A stretch of 64,000 nt of DNA, from positions 8,801,280-8,865,279 of the forward strand of contig JAIUCV010000019.1 of assembly GCA_026724425.1 (NCBI GenBank), written 5' to 3'. The stretch is from Erythrophleum ivorense (lineage: Eukaryota; Streptophyta; Magnoliopsida; Fabales; Fabaceae). The notes under the pieces are model-generated. The model did not search any database and was not told the origin of the DNA. It saw nothing but the letters and a program-made list of their open reading frames with translations. Position numbers and translations under genes: made by a program. Shown piece after piece: positions 12,719-23,949 of the stretch. Positions within the stretch are counted from its first letter, which is position 1. Every line of letters starts with the position of its first letter.

Positions 12719-14084
12719 TAATAACTAAAATGTGTAATGGCTTAAAGTAAAGTGTTAATAGAAGAAGCTTAGATAGAAGAGTTTATCTTGGTTCAACCTT
12801 AATAATGGTCTACGTTTAGTCTCCTTGGCTTCTAAGGACTTTTTCACAAATAAATGCATGTTTTCATTCACTTATAAGCAATGGTTTACAAGATACATAT
12901 TTTGTCATGATTATCAACAATATTAAGCTTTCACACACTTATGTAAAATACTTACAATGATAATTTTCTTGCCTACCGATAATGATCCACTTCCTGCACT
13001 TTAACACCTTAAAAAGCTAAGATTATTAATTATAATGTAGGAGTACAATAAGAAAGACCCTATGAATGAGGAAGGGTTTATAGTTCAACACATTTGGACA
13101 CCTTAAATAATGTAGATAAACTTAAAAAAAATAGCCTAATTGGTTTCTTAAAAGATATGCGAGTTTAGTAGCAAGAAACTTAAAGGCAATAAGCTAAAAT
13201 GGTCAAATGTAAGCTTGGAGGCTTTATACTTGTTTCTATCGATTGGAAACTCTTTTATACTATTTGGTACTACTATTGATCATTAGTAAGGGTTGCATTA
13301 TGGAGGTTGTTGCAACACTTGCTAAATCCTAATTTAATAGAGGTCGATTTACAACCCCTTAAATCCCAATGTAAGAAGGATTGATTTACAACCTTATTAT
13401 TTAATTAAGGTTGGCCCTATTAATTAATGGGGTTGATTAGAAACTCCTATTATTTAACAAGAGTTAATAACAACTCCCATTAAATAGTTATTATTATCAT
13501 TATTACCCCCAGCACCTTTTCCCCTATTGTTCTATTGTGAACTGAAGATCCATCCTTCTCCTTTTGTAATTGTGGCTAAGAAAATTTGTTGAAAGTAAAG
13601 CCTCATTTAATGTTGATAGTTCATTTTTTATGTACCCAACACTGACAGCCTTATGTGACCAATTTATATCAATTTAAAAGTATATATTTTTGAAAAAAGT
13701 AATCATTTAGTCTTTATAATTTACTTTTATGTTCAAATTAGTCCTTATAGTTTTTTTTTTTAAATTAGTCCCTATACTTGCCAAACATTTCAAAGTTAGT
13801 CTTTACAATTTTTAATTATTAAAAGATTACTTCATACCAAGTACAAGAGTGATAACTTTATGATGACGTGGGAAATGGTGCTGATGTGACTGACATAATG
13901 GATACCAACAATGGCAAATGTGGTTGACACTATGACAAGTTGTTGTGGCTCCATATTCTGATCACCTTCTTCATCTTCATTCTTTCTACTCCACATTTTG
14001 ATTTCCTCTATTCAAAGATTAAATAAAAAAAAGCCTCTTCTAAGAAACTTGTTACAACCCTATTAGAACTATTTCTACTTAGAG
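12719..14084. other. Gene-free AT-rich spacer
   Basis: No coding or RNA feature was recognised. Short repeated words around 13340-13480 (gattgatttacaac, ggttgat) suggest a decayed low-copy repeat, but no element boundaries could be set. Confidence 0.4.
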
Positions 14085-14291
14085 ATGGAGAAAATGTTCA
14101 CGATATTTGAGTACAAGGAAAGGGAGCCTCTGTTGTTTAACGATGGTCCACACAAAAGCATACACTTAACCGAAGGAAGATTCATTCACAAACTCAAAAA
14201 GGGGAAGTATTATCATATTGATGATCCAAATGAAGCCTTTATGTATTTCCTGCTCTTTAATGTATTTCCTAGACCTTCTATTATGATATAG
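14085..14291 (+). CDS. Unrecognised short ORF, 68 aa
   Basis: An ATG-initiated frame rich in charged residues (for example EYKEREPLL and KLKKGKYYHIDDPNEAF). I recognise no family. It sits just upstream of the copia 5' LTR region and could be a fragment of host sequence or part of a retroelement. There is no supporting splice or promoter signal, so it is listed only because its composition looks more protein-like than most frames here. Confidence 0.15.
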   Translation: MEKMFTIFEYKEREPLLFNDGPHKSIHLTEGRFIHKLKKGKYYHIDDPNEAFMYFLLFNVFPRPSIMI

Positions 14292-14644
14292 TTGTAACAT
14301 TGCTCTTTCGTTGCTTTACTCTTTTGTTTGTTTTCGCTTCTGCAACATTCATAATTGGCCCATTCATGACTATTCACAATGGTAACTGTTCATGGCAATA
14401 ATGGTTTCATTTGTTTCTTTTCCCACATCTTAATGGGACATTGGAGAATTAGAGCTCTATAAATTGAAGAAATGTTGGGGTCCTTAAGTTTAAAGCTAAG
14501 AGAAACTTACACACCATTTGGAGTAGCTTTAGAATTGAGAAGATTTCCGATCGACATATATTCAGAAGTATTTATGGCAATGGTGGGAGGTAAGCATTGC
14601 TTCCATTTAGCACTCATAAAACATTTTGTTAATTTTCTTACATT

Positions 14645-14657
14645 TGGTATCGTAGCC
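14645..14657 (+). promoter_or_regulatory. Putative primer binding site (initiator Met tRNA)
   Basis: tggtatcgtagcc lies two bases after the proposed LTR end and differs from the common copia PBS by about two bases. Confidence 0.6.
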
Positions 14658-15689
14658 GATTACTGCCTCTGCCTTGCTTGAAAAGTGTATTAATTTACCA
14701 TCTCAAATATACTTATATGGTTAATTTTTCTTATGAAAAGTTGAATTTATTTTTTGCATGTTTTGGTAAAAATGAATTCATAAATATGTAGAAAATCAAA
14801 ATCTAAACATTTTGGCTTTTGAATCACTCAAAAAGGTGTTAAGGATAGAACCCACGCCCCTTTGGCATATAAAGCAACCACTTGCCACATGTTCTAATGA
14901 TGCCTTTTAATTTTATATTACATCTATATATATATATATATATAGAAGGTGTGTTTCAAGTTATTTTTTAAAATATTTATTATTATTGTTATTATTTTCT
15001 TTTTTGGAATTTAGTACAATATCTAATTTTGATATTTAATTACTATTTTTAGGATTTATTTTCAAAAATTATTATTTTTTAAATAATTATATGATTGTTT
15101 AATTAAATTTATCATCTTAAATATGAAATTAGCTCATACATGCAATATATTTAGTTTGTTTTATTGCATGTAATGGAAAAATATACATGATAATATTATG
15201 CTTGATCACCATATCATTTATTTAATTTATTGATTTATTTGCCTTCCTTATATATTTAGGCAAAATTTATTAAAATACAAAAAATGCCCAATGGTTTATA
15301 TATGCTTAGTTAAATTAGAAATTAGCCACAACATTTTTGGTTTAGCTAAGTTTTATATATAGGAAATCAAATCACATAATGAATGGGCAAAACTTATAAT
15401 TGATTCATTTAAATATAATGAATTTTATCCCACAAGAATTTATATTATATATAGATGGACAACTAGGGTGAAATAATAAATTATCTTTCTTAATTTACCC
15501 ACAGGGATTAGAAAAAGAAAATAATTTATTAGTTTTATCATATGGATTATACTCAATAAAACTTAGCCCACAAGTATATTTATTTGATTTTGTAGCATGT
15601 TTTGCATAGGTAAAACATGCAATTATTATCCTTGTACTTGATTTAGCATGTATATTTCATTTTTGCAGCTTTTCACCCCTGTTAACTTT

Positions 15690-16430
15690 CCTAACATCCA
15701 AAATGAGATTCTCGATTTAAATGGTGATAATTATAAGATTTGGGAGGAGAGGATCCTCTTGGTGGATGGACATAGACTATGCCATAAGAAAAGATGAACC
15801 ACTAACACTAGATGATAATAGTACTAAGGCAGAATTTGATATTTATGAGCATTATGAGTGATCTAATTGCCTTGGCATGATATACATTCAGACCAAAATT
15901 TTGCCCATATTAATGAACAATTTGAGTCTTTAGATAAGGCTCTTGCCAACACCATAATGTCTCAATTATCATCAATGAAGCCCACCAAAGTTAAAGGTGT
16001 GCATGAACACATTATGAAGATGAGAGATATTATGGCATAACTTAGGGCGCTAGAGGTTGAGATGTCTAAATCCTTGTTCGTACACTTCATTTTGAACTCA
16101 CTTCCACAACAATATAGACTCTTTAAGATCTCTTACAACACTTATAAAGATAAATGGTTCATCAATGAACTCTTGACCATGTGTGTTCAGGAGAAGGAGA
16201 GACTGTTGATGGAGTAAGGAGAGAGTTCTCATTTAGAAAGTGCACATGTGGTCACGAAGGGAAAGAACAACCAAGCTAAGTAGAAAGGGAAGGGTAAAGC
16301 ATCCTTCTAGTCAAACATCAAGAAGGAATCCAAGTTTTTTTTTCTGTAAAAACAAAGGACGCATTAAAAAGAATTGTGTTAAGTTCAAGGCTTGGCTTGT
16401 TAGAAAAGGTAATCCAATATCTCTAGTCTG
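15690..16430 (+). pseudogene. copia gag (UBN2-type) with zinc knuckle, broken
   Basis: Conceptual reading gives LNGDNYKIWEERILL, then after a frameshift WMDIDYAIRKDEPLTLDD, then pieces such as HEHIMKMRD and LNSLPQQYR, the usual course of a plant copia gag. A zinc-knuckle-like segment FFCKNKGRIKKNC lies near 16336-16377, with arginine where the CCHC histidine is expected. At least one frameshift (about 15755) and several in-frame stops (for example in the stretches around 16035 and 16215) show that it is not functional. Confidence 0.75.
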
Positions 16431-16879
16431 TTATGAATCTCATTTAGCCAATGTTTGTCATAATTCTTAGTCGATTGACTCTACTTCTATAATCCTATTT
16501 CAAATTCTTTGTAAGGATTTCAAAACCACAAGAAGCTAGTGGGCAATGAGCTAAACATCTATTTAGGCAATAAGATGAGCTTTGCTATTAAGGCTATTGG
16601 GACTTATAAATTAATTCTTAGCTATAACTATATACCTAATTTGGAAAAGGCTTTTTTATGTACCTAGTTTTTTTAGAAATTTAATTTCAGTTTCCAAGCT
16701 TGCGCCTTTCAAATATTCCTTTCAATTTTTAAATATGAACTTTAAGTTATTTTACAAATTTAAATTAGTTAAGAATGATATTTTGTGTGATGGTCTTTTT
16801 CAAATTAACCTACAACCCACTACCCCTTATGCATTAAGCGTTGGAATTAAGCAAAACATGACAAATGAAAACTCGTCCA

Positions 16880-17780
16880 TGTTATGACACCGTAGGCTAA
16901 GGCATATATCCTTATGAAGGAGTACTTAGTACTTTAGATTTCAGATGCTTTCATTCTTGTATTGATTACATTAAATGAAAGCAAACAAACAAGTCTAAGA
17001 AAAGTGTTAAGAGGAGTTCAAATTTATCAGAGATCATATATATAGATATTTATAGTCCAGACATTGACTCACAAGGTCAGAAGTATTTTATCACATTTAT
17101 TGATGATTACTCACATTTTATGTATCTCTACTTACTTTATAACAAGAATGACACTTTAGATGCCTTTAAAATATTTAAAGCAAAAGTAGAGACACAATGT
17201 GGTAAACAAATAAATATTGTAAGATTAAATAGAGGTGATGAATATTATGGCAAATGCATTGAGGATGGACAAGCACCAATTCCATTTGTGAATTTTCTTT
17301 AAGAGCATAGGATAGTAGCCCAACACACTATGCCTGGTTCACCATACCAAAATGATGTGGCAAAAAGAAGAAATAAAACCTTGTTAGACATAGTGTAAAG
17401 TTTGTTTAGCAATTCTAAACTTCTTGAATCCTTGTAGACTGAAGTACTTAAGACGACAGTGTACATATTAAACTGGGTTCCATCCAAGGCTATTTCTAAA
17501 ACACCTTTTAAATTGCAGAAAGGTAGGAAACATAATTTGCAACATGTACACATTTAGGGTTGTCTGTCTGAAGTAAGGATTTATAATCTACAAGAGAAGA
17601 AATTAGACCCTAGGACCATTAGTAGTTATTTCATTGGTTATGCCGAAAGGTCAAAGGGATACAGATTTTATTGTCGATCATATAATACTAAGATTGTGGA
17701 ATCAAGAAATGCCAAATTTCTTGAGAATGACTTGATTAATGGGAGTCATCAATTGGGAATCATAGTTCCAAAATAAGAAA
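16880..17780 (+). pseudogene. copia pre-integrase and integrase core, broken
   Basis: The integrase core is readable in pieces: YIDIYSP (about 17040) and FITFIDDYSHFMYLY (about 17095-17140) carry the two aspartates. GSPYQNDVAKRRNKTLL (about 17335-17385) is the block where the catalytic glutamate is expected, but lysine is found there. Downstream, YAERSKGYRFYC and IVESRNAKFLEND match the C-terminal part of copia integrases. Several stops interrupt the frame (for example before EHRIVAQ near 17301). Only about 140 bp of copia-like DNA remain after this before the duplication junction. Confidence 0.75.
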
Positions 17781-17924
17781 ATTCCATTTCTAGTGATATT
17801 TTGGCTAGTATTAACAACGCCTTTCAAGGACAATGGGAGTTGAACAACTAACCACTATAATTCTTCCTACTGATGATGATCTAATAAGACCTATTGTACA
17901 GCCTTCTTCCTGAGAATGATCTAA

Positions 17925-19018
17925 TAAGATCACTGGAATAAATGAGAGAAATTCGTATATTGAAGATAATTAATTGATTCAACAATTTCGTAATGTTGAC
18001 ACCGTAAAATCATATTATGATAACATTTGATGGACCTTTCCTACAGCATAATTAATTAAAACCCCCATCTTCTCCAAATGGATAACAACATAATTGACAC
18101 AACAATTTGGGCCCTTTGATTAGTTCTAATATTTCGAAGTTGCTCGTATAATTAGAACCCCCATTTTCTCTTGAAGGCACCTCAAAAGAAAATCAATCGA
18201 AAAATGCGGGAAATAGGGCATTGTGTTTCGTGAAATCTATAATTTATCATTATATGTGGTAGAGATTTATTTGCATGTTCATCATTTATGTCTCTTAAAT
18301 ATTGGTGAAATAATATTCGAAAAAGATTATATATTTTTAATTAAGATGCATAGAGAATACACGTTTTTTCCATCTGTTTTTTTATTCTTTTTTAAAAATT
18401 ATTTAACGATATTAATTCCTTTTCCTTTGTTTCCTTGCCGATGTAAAATATAAATATACATTCAACCACAACTACCAATCATGTTAGTGTACACATCCAA
18501 CAAGAAGACAGAAGTAAAAGAGCTCAAGAAAAACTTACAGGGGGAGGTACATGTGCCATATATATGGAGAAAATATACTCCTTCATTTTTAGATCTTTTT
18601 GTAGCAAAGGGAAAATTTTCTTCAAGAAGAGATTGGGAAAATTCTAGTTTAAACATTTTTTTTCAAAGAAAAATACAAAAACTCCTCTTAAATTTTAGTT
18701 TATTTACAAATAGTTTTCTGAACTTTCAAAATGAAAAAAATTAGATCTTTCAACCCTTACCCTCCAAGGAGTAAGTTTTTCTATTTATTTATCTTTTGCC
18801 CTTTTATTTCTTCCTCAACTTTTGAATGCTTCGGGCTAACACTTCCTCCGCAAGTTGCAACAGGGCATGGATTACTGCAACGGCTCATCTCCCACACCTA
18901 TAGTTTTCTAGGCATATATGCTAACTTATATATTTCTTCCAAAAATTGGATACTTTTTTAAGCTTTTAGTTCTCATAAACTCAACTGACAAAAAGATCCA
19001 CATGAGTTACCACACTAG
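17925..19018. other. Former intron sequence upstream of the truncated PGG gene
   Basis: This stretch corresponds to the 3' part of intron 3 of the complete gene (47763-48898). Short frames such as that starting at 18481 differ from the paralogous stretch by indels that are not multiples of three, so they are not conserved as protein. Confidence 0.6.
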
Positions 19019-20330
19019 GAATTAAGAAAATACATGAGCTGAAGTTGCAGCATATGCAAGCAGCTGACATTCTAAGCCTAGTTTGTAAGAACGCAAGGAA
19101 GAGCAACGAATTGAGTGCTTTTGTAGATGCACTATTTCTTGCGGCTGAACAAGGGAATGTTGAATTTGTGTTTCAAGTATCAAAAGCAAACCCAGAAATT
19201 GTGCTCATCGGGGATAACTCATTTTCGAACATTTTCTGCAATGCTGTTAAATATCGACAAGCTGGGGTTTTCAACCTCATCCATGGGCTTCGCTTCAAGG
19301 ATGTAGTGGCTACAAACAGAGATATATATGGAAATACCTTGCTACATGTGGCAGCCAAATTGGCTCCTGCTTCCTTTCTTAACTGCATCTATGGACCAAC
19401 ACTACAAATGCAAAGAGAATTGCAATGGTTCAAGGTTAGAAAAAAATGCATTCATTTGTGTCTTCATCTTTTATATGAATTATATAATAATTAAATATTA
19501 AATATTGCATAAAGTAATCAATTAATTACAATGTGTCTAGAAGTATCATATTCCAAAATGGTCCCTCGTGAGATTTCCCTTTCTTCTTTAGTGCGATTTT
19601 GAATGTTCTAGAATTATTTGAGGTAGTATAGAGGAAAGTAAATCTCATGAGACATTGTTCTGAAATACAATGCTTTTGAAGGCAATTAAATGGGATTAAC
19701 TCTTTGGAATAAATGCAGGAGGTGGAGAATCTAGTACCTCCTACTATTAAAGTAGCTCAAAACAGCGATGACATGACAGCTGATGAATTATTTAGAGAAA
19801 GCCACAAAGAGTTAATGAAGGAAGGAGAGAAATGGATAAAGGGCACAGCGTCTTCTTGTTCTGTTGTTGGTGCTCTAGTTATCACCATCATGTTTTCTAC
19901 AGCTTTTACTGTTCCAGGAGGAAATGATCAGAATTCTGGCTACCCATTATTTTTAAAACAGCCATTTTTTAAGCTTTTCATATTCTCAACTATATTATCA
20001 CTCTTCTCCTCATCAACTTCTGTTCTAATATTTCTTGGAATCCTAACCTCTCACTATTCAGAAGAATATTTCCTCAAATCCTTACCTACAAAGTTGATTT
20101 TAGGCCTTTCTTCACTTTTCATCTCTATTACAACCATGGAAATGGCCTTTCTTTCTACCATTTATCTCATGCTGAAGCATACAAACTACTCATGGGGTTT
20201 CCTTCCTATTATTATACTTGCAAGTGTTCCAATATTCCTCTTTGTGCTGCAACAATTCCCTCTTCTTCTTAATACCATTTTTTCTACGTATGCACACATC
20301 TTTAATAGGAAAGTAGAGTTATGGCCATGA
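19019..20330 (+). CDS. 5'-truncated ankyrin/PGG membrane protein gene (ACD6/ITN1-like), last two exons only
   Basis: Two exons are intact: 19019-19434 and 19719-20330, joined by a phase-0 GT-AG intron of 284 bp (QWFK to EVEN). The first encodes the C-terminal ankyrin region (ALFLAAEQGNVEFVF, GNTLLHVAAKLAP). The second encodes the PGG domain: a first hydrophobic segment around VVGALVITIMFSTAFTV followed directly by PGG, then three more membrane segments and the end NRKVELWP. There is no indel or stop relative to the paralogue at 48899-50217. The exons encoding the N-terminal ankyrin repeats are absent because the duplicated block starts in the preceding intron, and copia DNA lies upstream. The first in-frame ATG is at 19054, giving 330 residues. 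Reading in from the acceptor with the parental phase would create TGA. It may be a pseudogene, or a short PGG protein if a new promoter is used. Confidence 0.7.
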
Positions 20331-21258
20331 AATGTATATGTAATTGATGTCCCACTTTGTCTCCTGTTATTTTAATAAGATGTTTCTTGTCAGTCACACA
20401 GATATGGTAAGGAATAAATTAATTACTATTATTACCTTTGTAAGATCAAATTCAAAATTGTACAAGGGGAAACTAGCGCTAGGTGTGCTACCTTCGTCTG
20501 TTTTGCAATTCAATGTGGCGTTGTACATCAAAACTTCTTTTTTCTGTCTGTCATGAAAAACTAAAGAAAAACTGTGCAGACATGTTAGCTTTTGCACATA
20601 TTTCTGCCACTTCTCCCACTTATCACACCTCTGATACAAACATGGTGTAAGGCAAAAGGTCCCCGAGTCCCGTTAACAACTCGAGGTACAAGGCACTAAC
20701 CATAATTGTTCATGTGAAGAAAAGCACTACACTATAGGAAAGGAAGAAAAATGGCACATAGACAAAGCACACTTAACCATGACTCAATTAATTTAGCATA
20801 ACATTATATACAAAACTTGGAAACTCAAAAAACGAAAGGGAAAAAAAAAGGCAATTTAGACAAATCTATAAGTGATGGAAAAAAGTGTGAAAAAAACATA
20901 GATTCTTCACAACCCTTAAAGCAAAGTGCAACAAGCTAAATTAATAACAGAAAATAAAAATACAAAACATCATTAGAATCATATAGTTCTCACCACTTTC
21001 ATCTACAAATATTTACATATGTTCATTTGGTACTTTAAAGGGAGAGAGCACCTTTTGTCCATCTCCAACAGAAGGAAAACAAATCTATCAATATATCAAA
21101 CAAAGTATAGTGTTTATTTCAATTTTCTACTTCATATTCTTATGGCAAGGTGCTTTTTGGTAATAGACTAGTAGTTCATCTATAGAAGTAAATAGTTGAG
21201 AAACTTGTATTATACTATTCTACCAACTATCATATATCAGGATCAGATATAACAATTA
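20331..21258. other. 3' UTR and downstream DNA of the truncated PGG gene
   Basis: The stretch is conserved with 50218-51146 and holds an AATAAA-type word (ggaataaatt at about 20411) about 80 bp after the stop. No other gene was seen. Confidence 0.5.
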
Positions 21259-21804
21259 GGTCTCATTTGGTATGATGGAATCAGAGGCAGGTAATGGGAG
21301 AGGGAGATGGAATCCAGCAATTGGACTGTTTGGTATGCAGGAAGCCTCTTTCCATGGAATTGGCCATTCCTACATTTGTGGGAATCTCCTCTCCTCTCCT
21401 CTCTCCATGTAAGGAATTGGGCCTTCCATAGAATGAAAAATGAAAAAAATAATTTTTTTATTAAAGATAATCAAAAATAAAATTTTAAATTAAAATATTA
21501 TTTTATTATTGTTATTAGTAATTAAAAATAATATTTTATTATCTATTATTATTAGTAATTAAAAATAAATATTTTATTACATTTTATAATTATTAGTAAT
21601 AATTAGAGGTATTTTAATCTTTTAATTCTCTTCTTATTTTATTTTTTTGTTATTTCTATCCAACCAAATATAAAAAAGTAAAAACATTCATATTTCTTTT
21701 TTTATCATATCAAACATAACTATGGATATAAGATTCCTTTCTATTTCCATTCCATTTCCCATTCCTATTCCATCAAAAACTAATCCTTTGTATCAAATGA
21801 GGCC
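21259..21804. mobile_element. MITE, PIF/Harbinger (Tourist)-like, 546 bp
   Basis: The terminal inverted repeats are ggtctcatttggta and, on the other strand, ggcctcatttgata. The 3-bp target duplication TTA lies at 21256-21258 and 21805-21807. The matching place in the second duplication copy (51144-51146, caattgatagac) has no insertion. The interior is AT-rich and non-coding. Confidence 0.85.
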
Positions 21805-23427
21805 TTAATAGACAAGAAGAACCCTAGGGAGGAGAGAGAGAATCTTATTCAAGTATTGAAGCAACATGGAAGTAATAGCCTAAAGATGGTATAAAGCAGT
21901 CGAGAGCTTATGTGGAGCTTTGCAATATGTGATTGACCATGCTAAGTATGATCTTGAATGACCATTGTATCATTAGTATTAGAGGGACTTTTATTTATAC
22001 TTTCCTTAAGAGTAAACTAATGATAGTAATTAAATCAAATGACACCATGGAGCCATATATAAGCTTATTGCTCACGACAATTTGCCATTGTCAATTGTTC
22101 CAAGTCATATTATTTAAATCAATTTGCTGTATCAATTTACTGTATCTTACTTATTGTATTATGATCAAAGAATTCTTTGGATTTTAATAAAGTGGATTGG
22201 ACTATTTTAGACTCATAAAATTTTGAACCTATAAGGCACTCATAACATATATATAGTAGTAAAAATGTTCAAATGAAATTAATTTTTTTAATAAACACTT
22301 AATTTCCTAAATCACTATATTATTTGCCTTCAATTCAAAAGGCTAAAATGAAGACACAACCAACATTAGTTAAATAACAAGTTTTCCATCTCAGATTCTC
22401 AGTAATGAGATGACACTGGTAGGCTACCAAGATGTGTTAGTAGTTACACTATTTTTTAATCTTTAACTTTTTGCTTTAGGAACCTTCATATGGTGAATCA
22501 CCTGATTCGGTTGTAGTTTGCACTTTACTCAATAATGTTCATCTTATAATTAACAAGGTTAAGATTAGGTAAAATATTTGTTCTTAAGCCTAAAAATATT
22601 TTTTTCCCATCTCCTTATAATTCTTAATTTTCCTTTTCCCTTTTGTTATTGAGGAAGGATTTTTTACACTCCATCCTTGTGTTTTTCTCTTTCTTTTTTC
22701 CTCCCTTTTCTTGACAAACCAAAAATCTAAAATGGATGAATCATGGTAAAACATCATCAAGTTTCTTTTAAAAAAATGCTATAGCCACTATATCTTATAA
22801 TTTTTAAATAATGACCATTATCAATAAAATAATCCTTTTTGTAAATATACGCTCAATAATGGTGGAATCTATTGATTAAAGAAGGGTAATACACAAACAT
22901 GCCTCATGCCATCTCAAAACCCTTTGAATCAATGGGAAGTTCACTTATAATTGGTATAATTGACAAAGAAACTATGAAAATTAAACAACATGAAAAGGAA
23001 GATGGAAAGGAAGAGTAGCAGCATACAACCATGTCATTAAAAAACTTACTATCCATAAGGCCACCATGAACGTTGCACCCTTCAAAATTCCTAGTAGTAA
23101 CAATACAATGACTAGTGAGAATGATTGATCAAAATAGAATTGAAAAACAGAGTACAAAATTAGTATAGACAAAGACAAATATTGTGACATGCGAGATTGG
23201 GAGAATTTCTAGCAAAGTCAGAAGATATAGCCCGAAACCAGTAATGCATTCTCCTACATAGCTTGATTCACTCACTCTTCATCTAAGGCCTAAGTCTTAA
23301 AGAAAAAATTTGACGATGTCGCTAAGAAAAAGATCAAGGGACTTTGCCTTGGGTTCAACAATATTCAAAGCAAACTCAGGTGTCCAAAGTAGATCATGAG
23401 AATCAAGAATGTCTTCACTGCTCTACA
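21805..23427. other. Non-coding duplicated DNA
   Basis: Aligns with about 51150-52770. No gene was recognised. The small frames at 21933-22187 and 22981-23190 are not maintained cleanly in both copies. Confidence 0.45.
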
Positions 23428-23780
23428 CAACCTTAGAACCAATAGGTTTATGTGATCACAAGAACAACAAATCTATATAACCTTAGAAACAATGATTTGC
23501 ATGACCCTAGAACCAATAGGTTTACATGACCTTAGAAACAAGAAGTCTATGCAACCTCAAACAAAAGGTTTACACAACTTTAGAAACAATGCTTTACTCG
23601 ACCACAAAAACAAGAAGTCCATGTGACCTCTACTACAAATGGTCTACGTGACCTCAAAGATAATAGATCCTCATGGCCAAAGGAATAAATGATCTATGTG
23701 ACCTTAAAGGTAATAGGTTTGCACAATCTAAGTAACAAATGGTTTACACAACCTCAACTACAACATATCTACGCAATCCT
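23428..23780. repeat. Degenerate tandem repeat, about 29-bp unit (copy 1)
   Basis: Words of the form aggtttacatgaccttagaaacaa recur with a period near 29 bp (for example ggtttatgtgatcac, atttgcatgaccc, ggtttacatgacc, agtctatgcaacc, ggtctacgtgacc). The array is also present at 52771-53127, so it predates the duplication. Confidence 0.7.
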
Positions 23781-23949
23781 AATCATCATAAAACTATATG
23801 AAGTAGTGACACTTAACAGTCAATGTAAGGGAAAAGAAGCAAAGAAACCAAAATGGTAACAACAATGCTAAAACGATTAAAGCTGGAACCAAAGCAACTA
23901 AAAAAAAAAAGAAAAAGCAATTGTCATAGATAAATCAAAGGTACACAAT

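Larger units (their letters stand above)
14293..17924 (+). mobile_element. Ty1/copia retrotransposon, 5' part, dead and 3'-truncated
   Basis: A 5' LTR ends in ttttcttaca at 14642. It is followed after two bases by tggtatcgtagcc (14645-14657), close to the initiator-methionine tRNA primer site used by plant copia elements. Downstream lie broken gag (about 15690-16430) and integrase (about 16880-17780) frames on the plus strand. Reverse transcriptase and RNase H are missing because the element stops at 17924, where the segmental duplication begins. The LTR start is not fixed: 14293 (tgtaacattg) is one candidate and 14049 (tgttacaacc) another. Confidence 0.75.

Noticed and set aside
14049..17924. 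The two copia pieces at 14.3-17.9 kb and 31.2-33.3 kb as halves of one element
   Set aside because: The 5' LTR ending at 14642 and the LTR at 32154-33330 show no visible similarity. Kept only as a finding to test.
18481..18744. Possible extra exon upstream of the truncated PGG gene
   Set aside because: The matching stretch in copy 2 (about 48324-48600) differs by indels that are not multiples of three, so it is not maintained as coding.
23428..23780. CRISPR-like regular repeats
   Set aside because: The repeats are degenerate and directly adjacent with no unique spacers of constant size, and the DNA is plant nuclear, so this is a minisatellite.
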